This document shows, one piece after another, positions 1-7,311 of a DNA stretch of 11,427 nucleotides. Within the stretch, counting starts at the first letter, position 1. The number at the start of each line of letters is the position of its first letter. The translations under genes and the position numbers were made by a program. The DNA comes from Alphaproteobacteria bacterium (GTDB taxonomy: Bacteria; Pseudomonadota; Alphaproteobacteria; Micropepsales; Micropepsaceae). The notes below the pieces were generated by a model. That model worked only from the letters and a program-made list of their open reading frames with translations. It had not been told where the DNA came from and did not search any database. The stretch spans positions 1 to 11,427 of the forward strand of contig JAGWSK010000248.1 of the NCBI GenBank assembly GCA_028869355.1, given 5' to 3'.

Positions 1-15
1 ACCATGCGCGCGTGG

Positions 16-34
16 CCGGGCGTCATACGCCCGG
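16..34. repeat. GC-rich perfect hairpin at left edge
   Basis: Arms CCGGGCG (16-22) and CGCCCGG (28-34) are exact reverse complements around the 5-nt loop TCATA. There is no T-run on either side, so this is not a canonical intrinsic terminator. It could be the end of a terminator or an intergenic palindrome belonging to a gene left of the window. Confidence 0.5.
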
Positions 35-161
35 ACAGCCAGTCTAGCAGCCTACGTAACCGTTGCGCGACTAAAAGACAAAAGCCAAATTTAACATGCC
101 CTTAACGCCGCAGGCCCACATTGCCACCATCGCGGCGAGGAGGGTAAGTGCCTTGCAATTT

Positions 162-188
162 GGATCGCTTGGATCGCTTGGATCGCTT
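162..188 (+). repeat. 9-bp tandem repeat, three perfect copies
   Basis: GGATCGCTT occurs three times head to tail (162-170, 171-179, 180-188), followed by a decayed partial copy beginning CGATCG. The unit is a multiple of three, so changes in copy number keep every reading frame. It lies just upstream of the preferred start of the membrane-protein gene. In that gene's frame it would read Ser-Leu-Gly repeats; in the next frame it reads Leu-Asp-Arg repeats. Confidence 0.85.
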
Positions 189-212
189 CGATCGGCCGTC
201 AGCGCGGAGCGA

Positions 213-656
213 ATGACGACCGGTTTTGCGGTCGGCGCAACCGTCGTAGCGCTCGTCGGTGCCTTTATGTCGGCAGAACTCAGTCCACTGGGGCCGAAAG
301 AGTTTGGGATAATCGCGCTGACCTGCCTGTGGACCGCGCTTTGCTTCGCGATGCGCGGCGAACGCATCTTCCGCGTCATGTATCAGGTGCTGCTGCTTGG
401 TGTCCTGTTCGAATTCGCGATTGGACTTTGGCTATTCGTCAGCAACGAGGGCGCGTTCATCGTCGCTGGTTTGTTCTTTGCCATGAGCGGCGTTCTTTTT
501 CTCGGAGCACTTCACTGCCGGTGGAGGAATAAGCGTAGAGAATACCATCCGCCGCGGAGGATGGTCTTCGGCGTTGCCGACTTGCTGGCCGGCACAATTT
601 TCCTCGCCGTCGGAATGTTTGGTGTACACGTGCTCGCACTGCTCGCGCACACATAG
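213..656 (+). CDS. small polytopic membrane protein, unknown function
   Basis: I do not recognise the family. The 147-residue product is strongly hydrophobic, with about five predicted membrane segments: near residues 5-22, 30-46, 55-77, 81-103 and 122-146. A basic loop (RWRNKRREYHPPRR) separates segments four and five, which suggests an inner-membrane protein with that loop in the cytoplasm. The frame stays open upstream to an ATG at 96, which would give 186 residues. I prefer the ATG at 213 because the first membrane segment begins just after it. The extra N-terminus is mostly encoded by a tandem repeat and looks unconserved, and the ATG at 96 has no Shine-Dalgarno. The ATG at 213 has only a GGAG three bases upstream. 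A TTG at 153, behind AGGAGG at 138-143, is a third possible start. The gene converges with the minus-strand gene train. That it is a real gene is likely; its role is open. Confidence 0.6.
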   Translation: MTTGFAVGATVVALVGAFMSAELSPLGPKEFGIIALTCLWTALCFAMRGERIFRVMYQVLLLGVLFEFAIGLWLFVSNEGAFIVAGLFFAMSGVLFLGALHCRWRNKRREYHPPRRMVFGVADLLAGTIFLAVGMFGVHVLALLAHT

Positions 657-732
657 GCGAGCGCTGGAACTGCGCCGGATCGCCCAGCCCTGCTTCGCAC
701 ATCACCCGTAAAATGAACGCGACGGACCACGC

Positions 733-761
733 CCGGGGATTTCCTGCGCCCAACTCCCCGG
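733..761. repeat. inverted repeat between convergent genes
   Basis: CCGGGGA (733-739) and TCCCCGG (755-761) are perfect 7-bp arms around a 15-nt loop. The repeat lies between the plus-strand membrane-protein stop (656) and the minus-strand operon terminator. It could end transcription of the membrane-protein gene, but no T-run follows, so this is weak. Confidence 0.35.
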
Positions 762-782
762 TTCGAGCATCGCAACGTTGAG

Positions 783-808
783 AAAAATCACCTCCCAGAA
801 GCGGAGGT
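783..808 (-). terminator. rho-independent terminator of the minus-strand gene train
   Basis: On the minus strand ACCTCC and GGAGGT form a perfect 6-bp stem (plus-strand 803-808 and 790-795) around a 7-nt loop. The stem is followed by GA and then T5 (complement of 783-787). The stem begins directly after the TGA stop of the ThDP enzyme gene at 809-811, so it most likely ends the whole minus-strand transcript. Confidence 0.75.
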
Positions 809-2347
809 TCACAAAACCAACTCGATCAGGAATGGGCCGCGGCGCGCATTTGCGGTGCGGAAAAGATCGGCAAAACGCGACACAGTATCGGCGCGCGCAG
901 CCTCGACACCCTGCGCATTTGCCATACGCACCCAGTCAAGACCGGGGCGTTCGATCTCGAACAGATTGCTGGCCGAATTTCCCTGCGGAGCACCCGCAGC
1001 GCGCAATTCGATTTCGAGAATCGCGTATTTGCGATTGGACAGAATCAGGGTCGTGACATCGAGCTTCTCACGCGCCTGCGTCCATAGCGCTTGTACGGTG
1101 TACATTGCCGACCCGTCGCCTTCGAGCACAATGGCACGGCGGTCCTGTGCCGCGATTGCTGCCCCGGTCGCCAGCGGCAAGCCCCCGCCAATGGCACCGC
1201 CCGGGACCTGAAGCCAATCATGTGGCGCGGCATTTTTTGTCGCGCGGAAAAACGGCCCACGCAGCGAAATCGCTTCGTCAATGATGATCGCATCCTCCGG
1301 CAGGAATGCGGAGACGACGCGGGCGGCGTTTTCGACTGTGAGGGCGCCGTCCTGAGGCATGGGCTCCGGCGTGATTTCCGGGATCGAGCAATCCCGGCAA
1401 TTCAGCTCTGCCGCAAGACGTTCCAGAGCATCGGGAATGTCCTGATCAGAACGGGCAAGCACATGCAGTTGCGCATCTCGCGGCGACATAATTCCCGGCT
1501 TGCCCGGATAGGCGAAAAAAGCCACCGGCACGCCAGTCCCTGCTGCGACAATATGTTGTGTGCCCTTCAGTAAAGCGACTGCGTCATCGACAGGATAAGG
1601 CACGATATCGAGTGGCGGCCGTCCGCGACCGCGCGCGATCCGAGCGTTGAATGTCGGCGCCATGAGGCGCGCACCAGTTGCAGCCGCCACTTTGTACGCG
1701 GCAGGAAGATGTTCGGGCAGCAGCGACGCACCCGTGACAAGCAGAACCGCCGGTTGGCCGGATCGGAGCGCTCGCACGGCGGCGGTGATCTGTTCAGGCG
1801 AGGATTTTGCCGGTTCGAGTATTGGCAGAGCGCCCGATTCTTCGCCGGGCTCGCCCCAGCTCACATCCGAAGGCAGGATCAAAGTCGCGCTGCCGCCGGG
1901 TGCGCGGCATGCATGCTGAACCGCTTCGGCCGCCGCCGAGCCGACTTCGCGGGAATTTTTCGCTTTGTACACAAATTGCGAAACCTGCCGCGCCCATCCT
2001 TCGACATCGGACGCCAATGGCGGATCAAGTGGAGCGTGATAGGTCGCCTGGTCCCCGACGATGTTGACGATCGGGGTGCATGCGCGTTTCGCATTGTGAA
2101 GCAGCGACAGGCCATTGGCCAGGCCGGGCCCGCAATGCATCAGTGTCGCCGCGGGCTTACGCGCGATCCGGCCATATCCGTCCGCCGCACCGGTGACCAC
2201 GCCTTCGAACAGCGCCAGCACGCAGCGCATGCCGGGATTGCGATCGAGCGCGGCCACGAAATGAATTTCACTGGTGCCGGGATTGGCAAAACAGGTGTCC
2301 ACGCCGGCAGAAATCAGTGTGCGGACGAGACTTTCGGCGCCGTTCAT
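809..2347 (-). CDS. ThDP-dependent enzyme, acetolactate synthase / benzoylformate decarboxylase family
   Basis: The 512-residue product is a complete three-domain ThDP enzyme of the COG0028 type. The N-terminal PYR domain carries NPGTSE near residues 22-27 and the conserved catalytic Glu at about residue 48 (ALFEGVVTGAADGY). The C-terminal PP domain carries the ThDP/Mg2+ motif GDGS (410-413) ending in Asn 438 (ILSNRKY). The central domain is present. Databases usually label this type 'acetolactate synthase large subunit'. The length, the NPGTSE motif and the absence of an adjacent ilvH small-subunit gene make true branched-chain amino acid synthesis unlikely, and a 2-oxo acid decarboxylase or carboligase of unknown substrate is a better description. 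The ATG at 2345-2347 overlaps the preceding GNAT stop as ATGA, indicating translational coupling. The frame extends upstream to 2497, but that extension is antisense-free read-through of the GNAT gene in another frame. A terminator follows the stop immediately. Confidence 0.88.
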   Translation of the reverse strand: MNGAESLVRTLISAGVDTCFANPGTSEIHFVAALDRNPGMRCVLALFEGVVTGAADGYGRIARKPAATLMHCGPGLANGLSLLHNAKRACTPIVNIVGDQATYHAPLDPPLASDVEGWARQVSQFVYKAKNSREVGSAAAEAVQHACRAPGGSATLILPSDVSWGEPGEESGALPILEPAKSSPEQITAAVRALRSGQPAVLLVTGASLLPEHLPAAYKVAAATGARLMAPTFNARIARGRGRPPLDIVPYPVDDAVALLKGTQHIVAAGTGVPVAFFAYPGKPGIMSPRDAQLHVLARSDQDIPDALERLAAELNCRDCSIPEITPEPMPQDGALTVENAARVVSAFLPEDAIIIDEAISLRGPFFRATKNAAPHDWLQVPGGAIGGGLPLATGAAIAAQDRRAIVLEGDGSAMYTVQALWTQAREKLDVTTLILSNRKYAILEIELRAAGAPQGNSASNLFEIERPGLDWVRMANAQGVEAARADTVSRFADLFRTANARRGPFLIELVL

Positions 2348-2856
2348 GTGGATGTTTCCGGTATCAGGGATTTCGCCATCAGCACCTCGTCGGAATAGCG
2401 GCCGTTCTGCTTGAGTGCATGCGTCTCGGTGCCATATTCCGTAAAGCCGTTCCGGCGGTAAAGATTGCGCGCCGCTTCGTTGTTCGTGATCACGCACAAC
2501 TGAATGAGTTCGACTTCGGTGGCTGCATAATCGGTGACGGCACGGATCAATGCACTGCCGGCGCCGCGGCGCCGTGCGTGCGGACGGACATACATGCCGA
2601 CGAGGGCGCCCTTATGTTGGTACTTCGCCCCGGATTGACGGTAATAGCCGGCGGTCCCGACAAGTTCGCGGCCGTAAAATGCGCCAAACACCGCCGTTCT
2701 GGTCAAACGATCCTTGAACCAATCCAGCGATTGAGCAGATTCCTGCTCGTAAGTTGCACCAAATGCTTCCGGACTGCCGAGCAGACTCTCGAGGCGAATC
2801 TCGCGGTAGGCCTCGACATCATCCGGCGAGAGCCTGCGCAGTTCGAGCGTCTGCAC
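2344..2856 (-). CDS. GNAT family N-acetyltransferase
   Basis: This 170-residue protein has the GCN5-related N-acetyltransferase fold and would transfer an acetyl group from acetyl-CoA to an amine. The acetyl-CoA pyrophosphate loop (motif A) is clear: MYVRPHARRRGAG, with R/Q-x-x-G-x-G at residues 95-100. Motif B follows as NNEAARNLYRRNGF (125-138), typical of RimI-like members. The substrate cannot be inferred. The start is GTG (plus-strand 2854-2856), sharing one base with the TAG stop of glnS as TAGTG. The stop overlaps the start of the following ThDP gene as ATGA. The protein is therefore very likely co-translated between glnS and the ThDP enzyme. No signal peptide or membrane segment is visible. 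Confidence 0.88.
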   Translation of the reverse strand: MQTLELRRLSPDDVEAYREIRLESLLGSPEAFGATYEQESAQSLDWFKDRLTRTAVFGAFYGRELVGTAGYYRQSGAKYQHKGALVGMYVRPHARRRGAGSALIRAVTDYAATEVELIQLCVITNNEAARNLYRRNGFTEYGTETHALKQNGRYSDEVLMAKSLIPETST

Positions 2857-4508
2857 TACTTTGAGTCCCGCAGGCCGACGGTCCGGTTGAACACAAGACC
2901 TTTTGATGCACTGTCACGGCAAAAGTAACCCTGCCGTTCAAACTGGAATGCGCCGTCGTGGTCGTCATGCGCGAGCTGCGGTTCGACACGGCATCCCGGC
3001 AACACGACCAGAGACTCGGGATTCAGGTCCTGCGTGAAATCGCCGCCTGCGCCCGGATCGGGCCGCAGGAACAGCGGATTATACAGCCGGATTTCGGCTT
3101 CTGGCGCATGTGCCGCGGAAACCCAGTGCAATGTCGCCTGCACCTTCCGGCCATCCGGAGCGTTTCCGCCGCGGGTTTCCGGATCATAGGTGCAGCGCAG
3201 CTCGACGACCTCGCCGGCGGCATTTTTCACTACCGCATGGCATTTGATGAAATAGGCGTAGCGCAGCCGCACTTCGCGCCCGGGCGCGAGGCGGAAAAAT
3301 TTCTTCGGCGGATTTTCCATGAAATCTTCCTGTTCGATGAAGATTTCGCGCGAAAACGGCACGCGCCGCGTTCCGGCCGATGGATCTTCCGGATTGTTGA
3401 TGGCTTCGAGTTCCTCTGCGCTGCCGGGATAATTCTCGATCACCACTTTCAATGGCCGCAGCACGGCCATCCGGCGGGGTGCGTTGCGATTCAGATAATC
3501 GCGCACGGCGTGATCGAACATCGCGACATCGACGATGCTGTTCGCCTTCGCGACACCGACCTTGCGGACGAAATCGCGGATGGCTTCGGGCGGCACGCCG
3601 CGCCGGCGCAGTCCGGCGATCGTCGGCATGCGCGGATCATCCCAGCTTTCGACCAACCCGCGCCGCACCAATTCGGTCAGCACACGCTTCGAAAGCACGG
3701 TGTAAGTCAGGTTCAGCCGGGCAAATTCGTATTGATGCGGGTGCGATGGCACCGGCAATTGTGCGATGAACCAGTCGTAAAGCGGCCGGTGATCCTCGAA
3801 TTCCAGCGTACAGATGGAATGGGTGATATACTCGATCGCATCCGACTGGCCATGGGCGAAGTCATAGCTGGGGTAGATGCACCAGCTATCGCCGGTGCGT
3901 GGATGGCGAGCGTGGATGATGCGATAGAGCACCGGATCGCGAAAATTGATGTTTCCCGACGACATGTCGATTTTCGCGCGCAGGACACGCGCGCCGTTGG
4001 GAAACTCGCCTGCGCGCATGCGGCGGAAAAGGTCGAGATTTTCTTCCACGCTGCGGTTGCGCCACGGGCTGTCCCTGCCCGGTTCGGTCAGCGTGCCCCG
4101 ATTGCCTCGAATTTCATCCTGGGACTGATCGTCGACATAGGCCTTGCCCTGCCGGATGAGATCTTCGGCCCATTCGTATAACTGCCCGAAATAATCCGAG
4201 GCATGGTGGAGATGTTCGCCCCAATCGAACCCAAGCCACCGGACGTCGCGCTCGATGGCGTCGATATATTCCTGCTCTTCTTTCGCCGGATTGGTGTCGT
4301 CGAACCGCAAGTGGCAGCGGCCGCCGAACTCCTGCGCGACGCCGAAATTGAGACAGATCGACTTGGCATGACCAATATGGAGATAGCCATTCGGCTCCGG
4401 CGGGAACCGCGTCACAACCGAGGTGACTCGCCCGGCTTCGAGATCGGCGGCAATGATGTCGCGGATGAAGTCGCGGCCGGCTTCGCGGACCGCAGTTTCC
4501 ATGACCAT
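2856..4508 (-). CDS. glnS: glutaminyl-tRNA synthetase (GlnRS)
   Basis: This cytoplasmic class I aminoacyl-tRNA synthetase charges tRNA-Gln with glutamine using ATP. The 550-residue length matches the family (E. coli GlnRS is 554 residues). The Rossmann signature PPEPNGYLHIGHAK places HIGH at residues 44-47. FDDTNPAKEEQEY follows at about 69-81. The KMSKS loop appears as VLSKR (271-275), the usual GlnRS form. The C-terminal beta-barrel anticodon-binding domains are intact and no YqeY extension is fused. The start at 4506-4508 is chosen because AGGAG (complement of 4515-4519) lies six bases upstream; a second in-frame ATG is two codons further in, and the frame runs up to 4562 without another good start. 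The same Shine-Dalgarno lies in the 3' arm of a terminator-like hairpin. GlnRS is not universal in alphaproteobacteria, many of which use GatCAB transamidation instead. Confidence 0.96.
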   Translation of the reverse strand: MVMETAVREAGRDFIRDIIAADLEAGRVTSVVTRFPPEPNGYLHIGHAKSICLNFGVAQEFGGRCHLRFDDTNPAKEEQEYIDAIERDVRWLGFDWGEHLHHASDYFGQLYEWAEDLIRQGKAYVDDQSQDEIRGNRGTLTEPGRDSPWRNRSVEENLDLFRRMRAGEFPNGARVLRAKIDMSSGNINFRDPVLYRIIHARHPRTGDSWCIYPSYDFAHGQSDAIEYITHSICTLEFEDHRPLYDWFIAQLPVPSHPHQYEFARLNLTYTVLSKRVLTELVRRGLVESWDDPRMPTIAGLRRRGVPPEAIRDFVRKVGVAKANSIVDVAMFDHAVRDYLNRNAPRRMAVLRPLKVVIENYPGSAEELEAINNPEDPSAGTRRVPFSREIFIEQEDFMENPPKKFFRLAPGREVRLRYAYFIKCHAVVKNAAGEVVELRCTYDPETRGGNAPDGRKVQATLHWVSAAHAPEAEIRLYNPLFLRPDPGAGGDFTQDLNPESLVVLPGCRVEPQLAHDDHDGAFQFERQGYFCRDSASKGLVFNRTVGLRDSK

Positions 4509-4549
4509 AAAAAGCTCCTGCCCCGCCGTGACTGATATTGGGCGGGAGC
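4509..4549 (-). terminator. hairpin plus T5 upstream of glnS, overlapping its RBS
   Basis: On the minus strand GCTCCCGCCC (complement of 4540-4549) pairs with GGGCAGGAGC (complement of 4514-4523) over ten positions with one C-A mismatch, around a 16-nt loop. TTTTT (complement of 4509-4513) follows directly, and the glnS ATG comes next at 4508. The form is that of an intrinsic terminator, 36 bases after the stop of the beta-propeller gene. The 3' arm also contains the AGGAG Shine-Dalgarno of glnS, so pairing would hide it. Whether it acts as a terminator, an RBS-masking structure or both is inference. Confidence 0.6.
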
Positions 4550-4584
4550 CGGTTTTTGGCAAATCCGGCGCGTCAGGCCAAGGG

Positions 4585-5796
4585 TCAGCGCATATTGCCG
4601 GTATGGCCGAGGGAATAGCGTCCCGGCTGTGGCCAGACCGTAAGACCGTGCGGCTCGATGCCCACCGGAATTCGCTTCACATTGCCGGTCGCGATATCGA
4701 TGGCATAAACCTCCCGGTCGTATCTCCCCGAAAGCCAGAGGGTCCGGCCGTCGGCGCTGACATTGCCCATATCCGGGCTTCCGCCGCCGGGAATCGGGAT
4801 TGTCCGCTCAATTTTGCGGGTTGCGAAATTGAGGATCGAAACACTGCCCGGCCCATGCGGTTTGATGTCGTCCTCGTGCGCGCCGCGATTGGTGACATAG
4901 AGCTTGCTGCCGTCGCGACTGGGATAGAGGCCGTGCGCTCCCTTTCCGGTCGGGATGAAATCCACCTGTTTGAAAGCGTCTCCGTCGACGACATAGACAC
5001 CATCGGCTTCCATGTCGGCGATGTAAAACAGCTTGCCGTCCGGTGAGATGCGGACATCCTGCGGCATACCGGCCATCCGGCTGCCGGCAGGCATCGCTGG
5101 CATGCCCGGCTTTTGCAGCTTGAGATAACCAAGCACCTTGCGATTGACCATGTCGATCTTGGCGATGCCGCCGCCGGAGAATTCGCAGGTGAAGATCGCG
5201 TAACGGCCATCGATGGAGAAATCGGCGTGGTTGACTCCGGCGCATTGCGGCGTCGCCAGGGTGCTTTTCAGTTCCATTGTGTGCGGATCACGGAATTCCA
5301 GGCGTTTGAGCGCCTCGGCGACGACAATCGCGAATTGTCCATCGGGCGTGAAATACATGTTGTAGGCGTCCGGCACCGTGACTTTTGGACCCGGCTTTCC
5401 GGTTTTGGGATCGATTGGTATCAGCAGTCCTTTGAGATTCCGTTCGGCCGAACCGGCGATCCACAAAGTCTTCATGTCCCAGGAAGGGATGATGTGCTGC
5501 GGATTGCCGCCGACAACAAAGTGATCCACGACTTTATATGTCATCGGATCGATGACATCGACAGTGCCGGATTTGAGGTTAGGGACATAGACCTGGTTGA
5601 GCGCTCCGGCCGTGGACGGGCTCATCTTGCCCAAACCTGCTTCGCTATAGAGGTTTTGCGGATTTACGACCGGAGGCATTCCGGACACGGTCTGAATCGC
5701 CGCGGGCGCACTGCTGACCGCCGCCGGGACCAGGACTGCCAGCCCCAGGCAGAAGCCGGCTATCGAGCTTTTCAGATTGATGCGCAGTGTTTTCAT
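4585..5796 (-). CDS. secreted YVTN/YncE-type beta-propeller protein
   Basis: The 403-residue product begins with a Sec-type signal peptide: basic MKTLRINLK, a hydrophobic stretch to about residue 25, then a likely cleavage region around AVSSAPA (27-33). The mature part consists of repeated beta-propeller blades with YVTN-like strands: VYVPNLKSGTVDVIDP, LFYIADMEADGVYVVDG and LYVTNRGAHEDD, interspersed with S-x-DG(R/K) turns. It ends in the sequence PQPGRYSLGHTGNMR. This is the YncE-like seven-bladed propeller class, expected in the periplasm, where members act as binding or scaffold proteins; no catalytic or haem-binding CxxCH motif is visible. Two cysteines 19 residues apart (TPQC and FTC) could form a disulfide. 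The gene starts 28 bp after folD, with only a weak GGA in front of the ATG, and is followed by the hairpin before glnS. The ligand is unknown. Confidence 0.88.
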   Translation of the reverse strand: MKTLRINLKSSIAGFCLGLAVLVPAAVSSAPAAIQTVSGMPPVVNPQNLYSEAGLGKMSPSTAGALNQVYVPNLKSGTVDVIDPMTYKVVDHFVVGGNPQHIIPSWDMKTLWIAGSAERNLKGLLIPIDPKTGKPGPKVTVPDAYNMYFTPDGQFAIVVAEALKRLEFRDPHTMELKSTLATPQCAGVNHADFSIDGRYAIFTCEFSGGGIAKIDMVNRKVLGYLKLQKPGMPAMPAGSRMAGMPQDVRISPDGKLFYIADMEADGVYVVDGDAFKQVDFIPTGKGAHGLYPSRDGSKLYVTNRGAHEDDIKPHGPGSVSILNFATRKIERTIPIPGGGSPDMGNVSADGRTLWLSGRYDREVYAIDIATGNVKRIPVGIEPHGLTVWPQPGRYSLGHTGNMR

Positions 5797-5824
5797 GGTC
5801 GATTCCAGTGGTGAGTTTTGGGAG

Positions 5825-6709
5825 TCAAACTGGAAAGAGTGATTCGGCGGCCGGCCGGAAACCGGTGGCGCGTTCCGCCGCTGCGACGGTGTTCTCCAGC
5901 AACATTGTGACCGTCATTGGGCCGACGCCACCGGGCACTGGAGTAATCCGCGAGGCTTTGCGACGGACGCCCTCGAAATCGACATCGCCAGTCAGCTTTC
6001 CACCCGGCAGGAAATTGATTCCGACATCGATCACGATAGCACCGGTTCTGACCATCGGCGCTACGATCAGTTTGGGTTGTCCTGCGGCCACCACAAGAAT
6101 ATCGGCAAGGATGGTGTATTGGGCGAGATCACGGGTCTTGGCATGGCAAATCGCGACAGTTGCCTCGCGCTGCATCAGCATCAGGGCGAGCGGTTTGCCA
6201 ACAATGTTGCTCATCCCCACAACGGTAACGTTTTTGCCTTCGAGGTCGATCCCCTCGTGCTCCAGGATTTTGTGTACTCCGTAGGGCGTGCAGGGGGGAA
6301 ATACGGTTTCGCCGATGACCAGACCTCCGACATTGTAAAGATGGAATCCATCGACATCTTTCGACATCGCGATGGTTCCCAATACGCGGCGAACCGAGAT
6401 GTGCGGCGGCAGCGGCAGTTGCACGAGTATGCCGTGCACACCGGGATCCTCGTTGAGCAACCGGATGCGAGACAACAGCGATTCTTCGGTCTCATCCGCG
6501 GTCAACCTGATGACGTCCGATTTTATCCCGACCTCGCCGCAGGCACGCACCTTGTTGCGGACATAGATCGCGGAGGCACGATTGTCGCCAACGACAATCA
6601 TGGTGAGTGCCGGCAACACATCATGTGATTTCAGCATCGCCGCCCGGGCCGCAATGCCGACGCGCACCTGTCGCGCAATCGCGACGCCATCAATGATTTT
6701 TGCGGTCAT
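5825..6709 (-). CDS. folD: bifunctional methylenetetrahydrofolate dehydrogenase / cyclohydrolase
   Basis: FolD interconverts 5,10-methylene-, 5,10-methenyl- and 10-formyl-tetrahydrofolate in the cytoplasm, using NADP, and supplies C1 units for purines and formyl-Met-tRNA. The 294-residue length is normal. Signature residues are in place: SAIYVRNK with catalytic Tyr 49 and Lys 53, GILVQLPLP with Gln 97, KDVDGFH at 117-123, PCTP at 139-142, the nucleotide-binding VVGMSNIVGKP at 163-173, and PVPGGVGPMT at 257-266. It is therefore predicted to be active. The ATG at 6709 lies 17 bp after the stop of the ThDP beta-subunit gene, and the short gap contains no Shine-Dalgarno, so translation may depend on coupling. 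Its position between a decarboxylase and a periplasmic propeller gene is unusual for folD. Confidence 0.96.
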   Translation of the reverse strand: MTAKIIDGVAIARQVRVGIAARAAMLKSHDVLPALTMIVVGDNRASAIYVRNKVRACGEVGIKSDVIRLTADETEESLLSRIRLLNEDPGVHGILVQLPLPPHISVRRVLGTIAMSKDVDGFHLYNVGGLVIGETVFPPCTPYGVHKILEHEGIDLEGKNVTVVGMSNIVGKPLALMLMQREATVAICHAKTRDLAQYTILADILVVAAGQPKLIVAPMVRTGAIVIDVGINFLPGGKLTGDVDFEGVRRKASRITPVPGGVGPMTVTMLLENTVAAAERATGFRPAAESLFPV

Positions 6710-6726
6710 TTTCGATGAGGAGGATG

Positions 6727-7311
6727 CTATCGTTCGATTCTGTCCAGTGCCTGCGCGAAGCGTAAACGAATCTCATTGCCATCACGCGGGGGCAGAACCC
6801 GTGGCACGGATTCGGGTTCCACAACAGCCTGTATGAACACGGGCCCCTGGGTGGAGTGCAGGAGTCCGCGGGCGTCGTCAAGTTCCGCAAGCGTGGAAAT
6901 CCTGCGGGCGACAGGAAACCGGCAAGCAGCTGCGACCGCGGCAATATCCACGCCCGAGTCGGTGTGGCTCGGTTGCATGCCGGTTTCGCCATAGCGGCGG
7001 TTGTCGAGCACCAGAATCCCGAGATTGCCCGGCTGTTTCACGCCGATCGTGGCCAGGCTGCCGATGCCCATCAGCATTTCGCCATCGCCTGTGACAACCA
7101 GCACACGCAATTTGGGTTTTGCGAGGGCCAGGCCCAATCCAATCATGGCGGCGCTTCCCATCGCGCCCCAGAGATAGAAGTTGAGTGCGTGATCGCCCGC
7201 CGCCGCGACATCATAGGCCGGCGCACCAAGCCCCGTGACCACAAGAAGATCGCCACGATCATCCAGGACACGCCGCACAACTTCCCGGCGATGGAGAATC
7301 ACTTCGGCCAT
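6727..7311 (-). CDS. ThDP-binding decarboxylase, beta (PP) subunit; sulfopyruvate/phosphonopyruvate decarboxylase-like
   Basis: This 194-residue protein is a stand-alone ThDP pyrophosphate-binding domain. The ThDP/Mg2+ motif runs from GDGE (75-78) to Asn 104 in VLDNRRYGETG. The N-terminal WGAMGSAAMIGLGLALA stretch (48-64) is typical of this domain. Such domains work with a separate PYR subunit, as in ComD/ComE sulfopyruvate decarboxylase (EC 4.1.1.79) and relatives of phosphonopyruvate decarboxylase. Here the partner gene lies immediately upstream and overlaps it by 13 bp, so a heteromeric enzyme is a firm expectation. The true substrate is unknown: no other gene in the window belongs to sulfolactate, cysteate or phosphonate metabolism, so a precise ComE label would be unjustified. 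The ATG at 7309-7311 is preceded by only a weak GGACG. folD follows after 17 bp. Confidence 0.88.
   Translation of the reverse strand: MAEVILHRREVVRRVLDDRGDLLVVTGLGAPAYDVAAAGDHALNFYLWGAMGSAAMIGLGLALAKPKLRVLVVTGDGEMLMGIGSLATIGVKQPGNLGILVLDNRRYGETGMQPSHTDSGVDIAAVAAACRFPVARRISTLAELDDARGLLHSTQGPVFIQAVVEPESVPRVLPPRDGNEIRLRFAQALDRIER

Noticed and set aside
71..379. 102-codon minus-strand frame opposite the membrane-protein gene
   Set aside because: Its translation is low-complexity and partly made of the tandem repeat (DPSDPSDPN). The plus-strand frame has coherent membrane segments.
750..775. GGTTCGAGC, resembling a tRNA T-loop
   Set aside because: No acceptor, D or anticodon arms can be drawn around it, and the bases are better explained by the CCGGGGA/TCCCCGG inverted repeat.
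2348..2497. 50-codon N-terminal extension of the ThDP enzyme
   Set aside because: It lies inside the GNAT gene in another frame and looks like random sequence. The ATG at 2347 overlaps the GNAT stop as ATGA and matches the family N-terminus.
2958..4181. 407-codon plus-strand open frame opposite glnS
   Set aside because: It is an antisense shadow of a high-GC gene. The minus-strand GlnRS is unmistakable, and the plus-strand translation shows no recognisable domain.
5113..5814. 233-codon plus-strand open frame opposite the beta-propeller gene
   Set aside because: It is a shadow of the propeller gene, which has a clear signal peptide and repeats on the minus strand.
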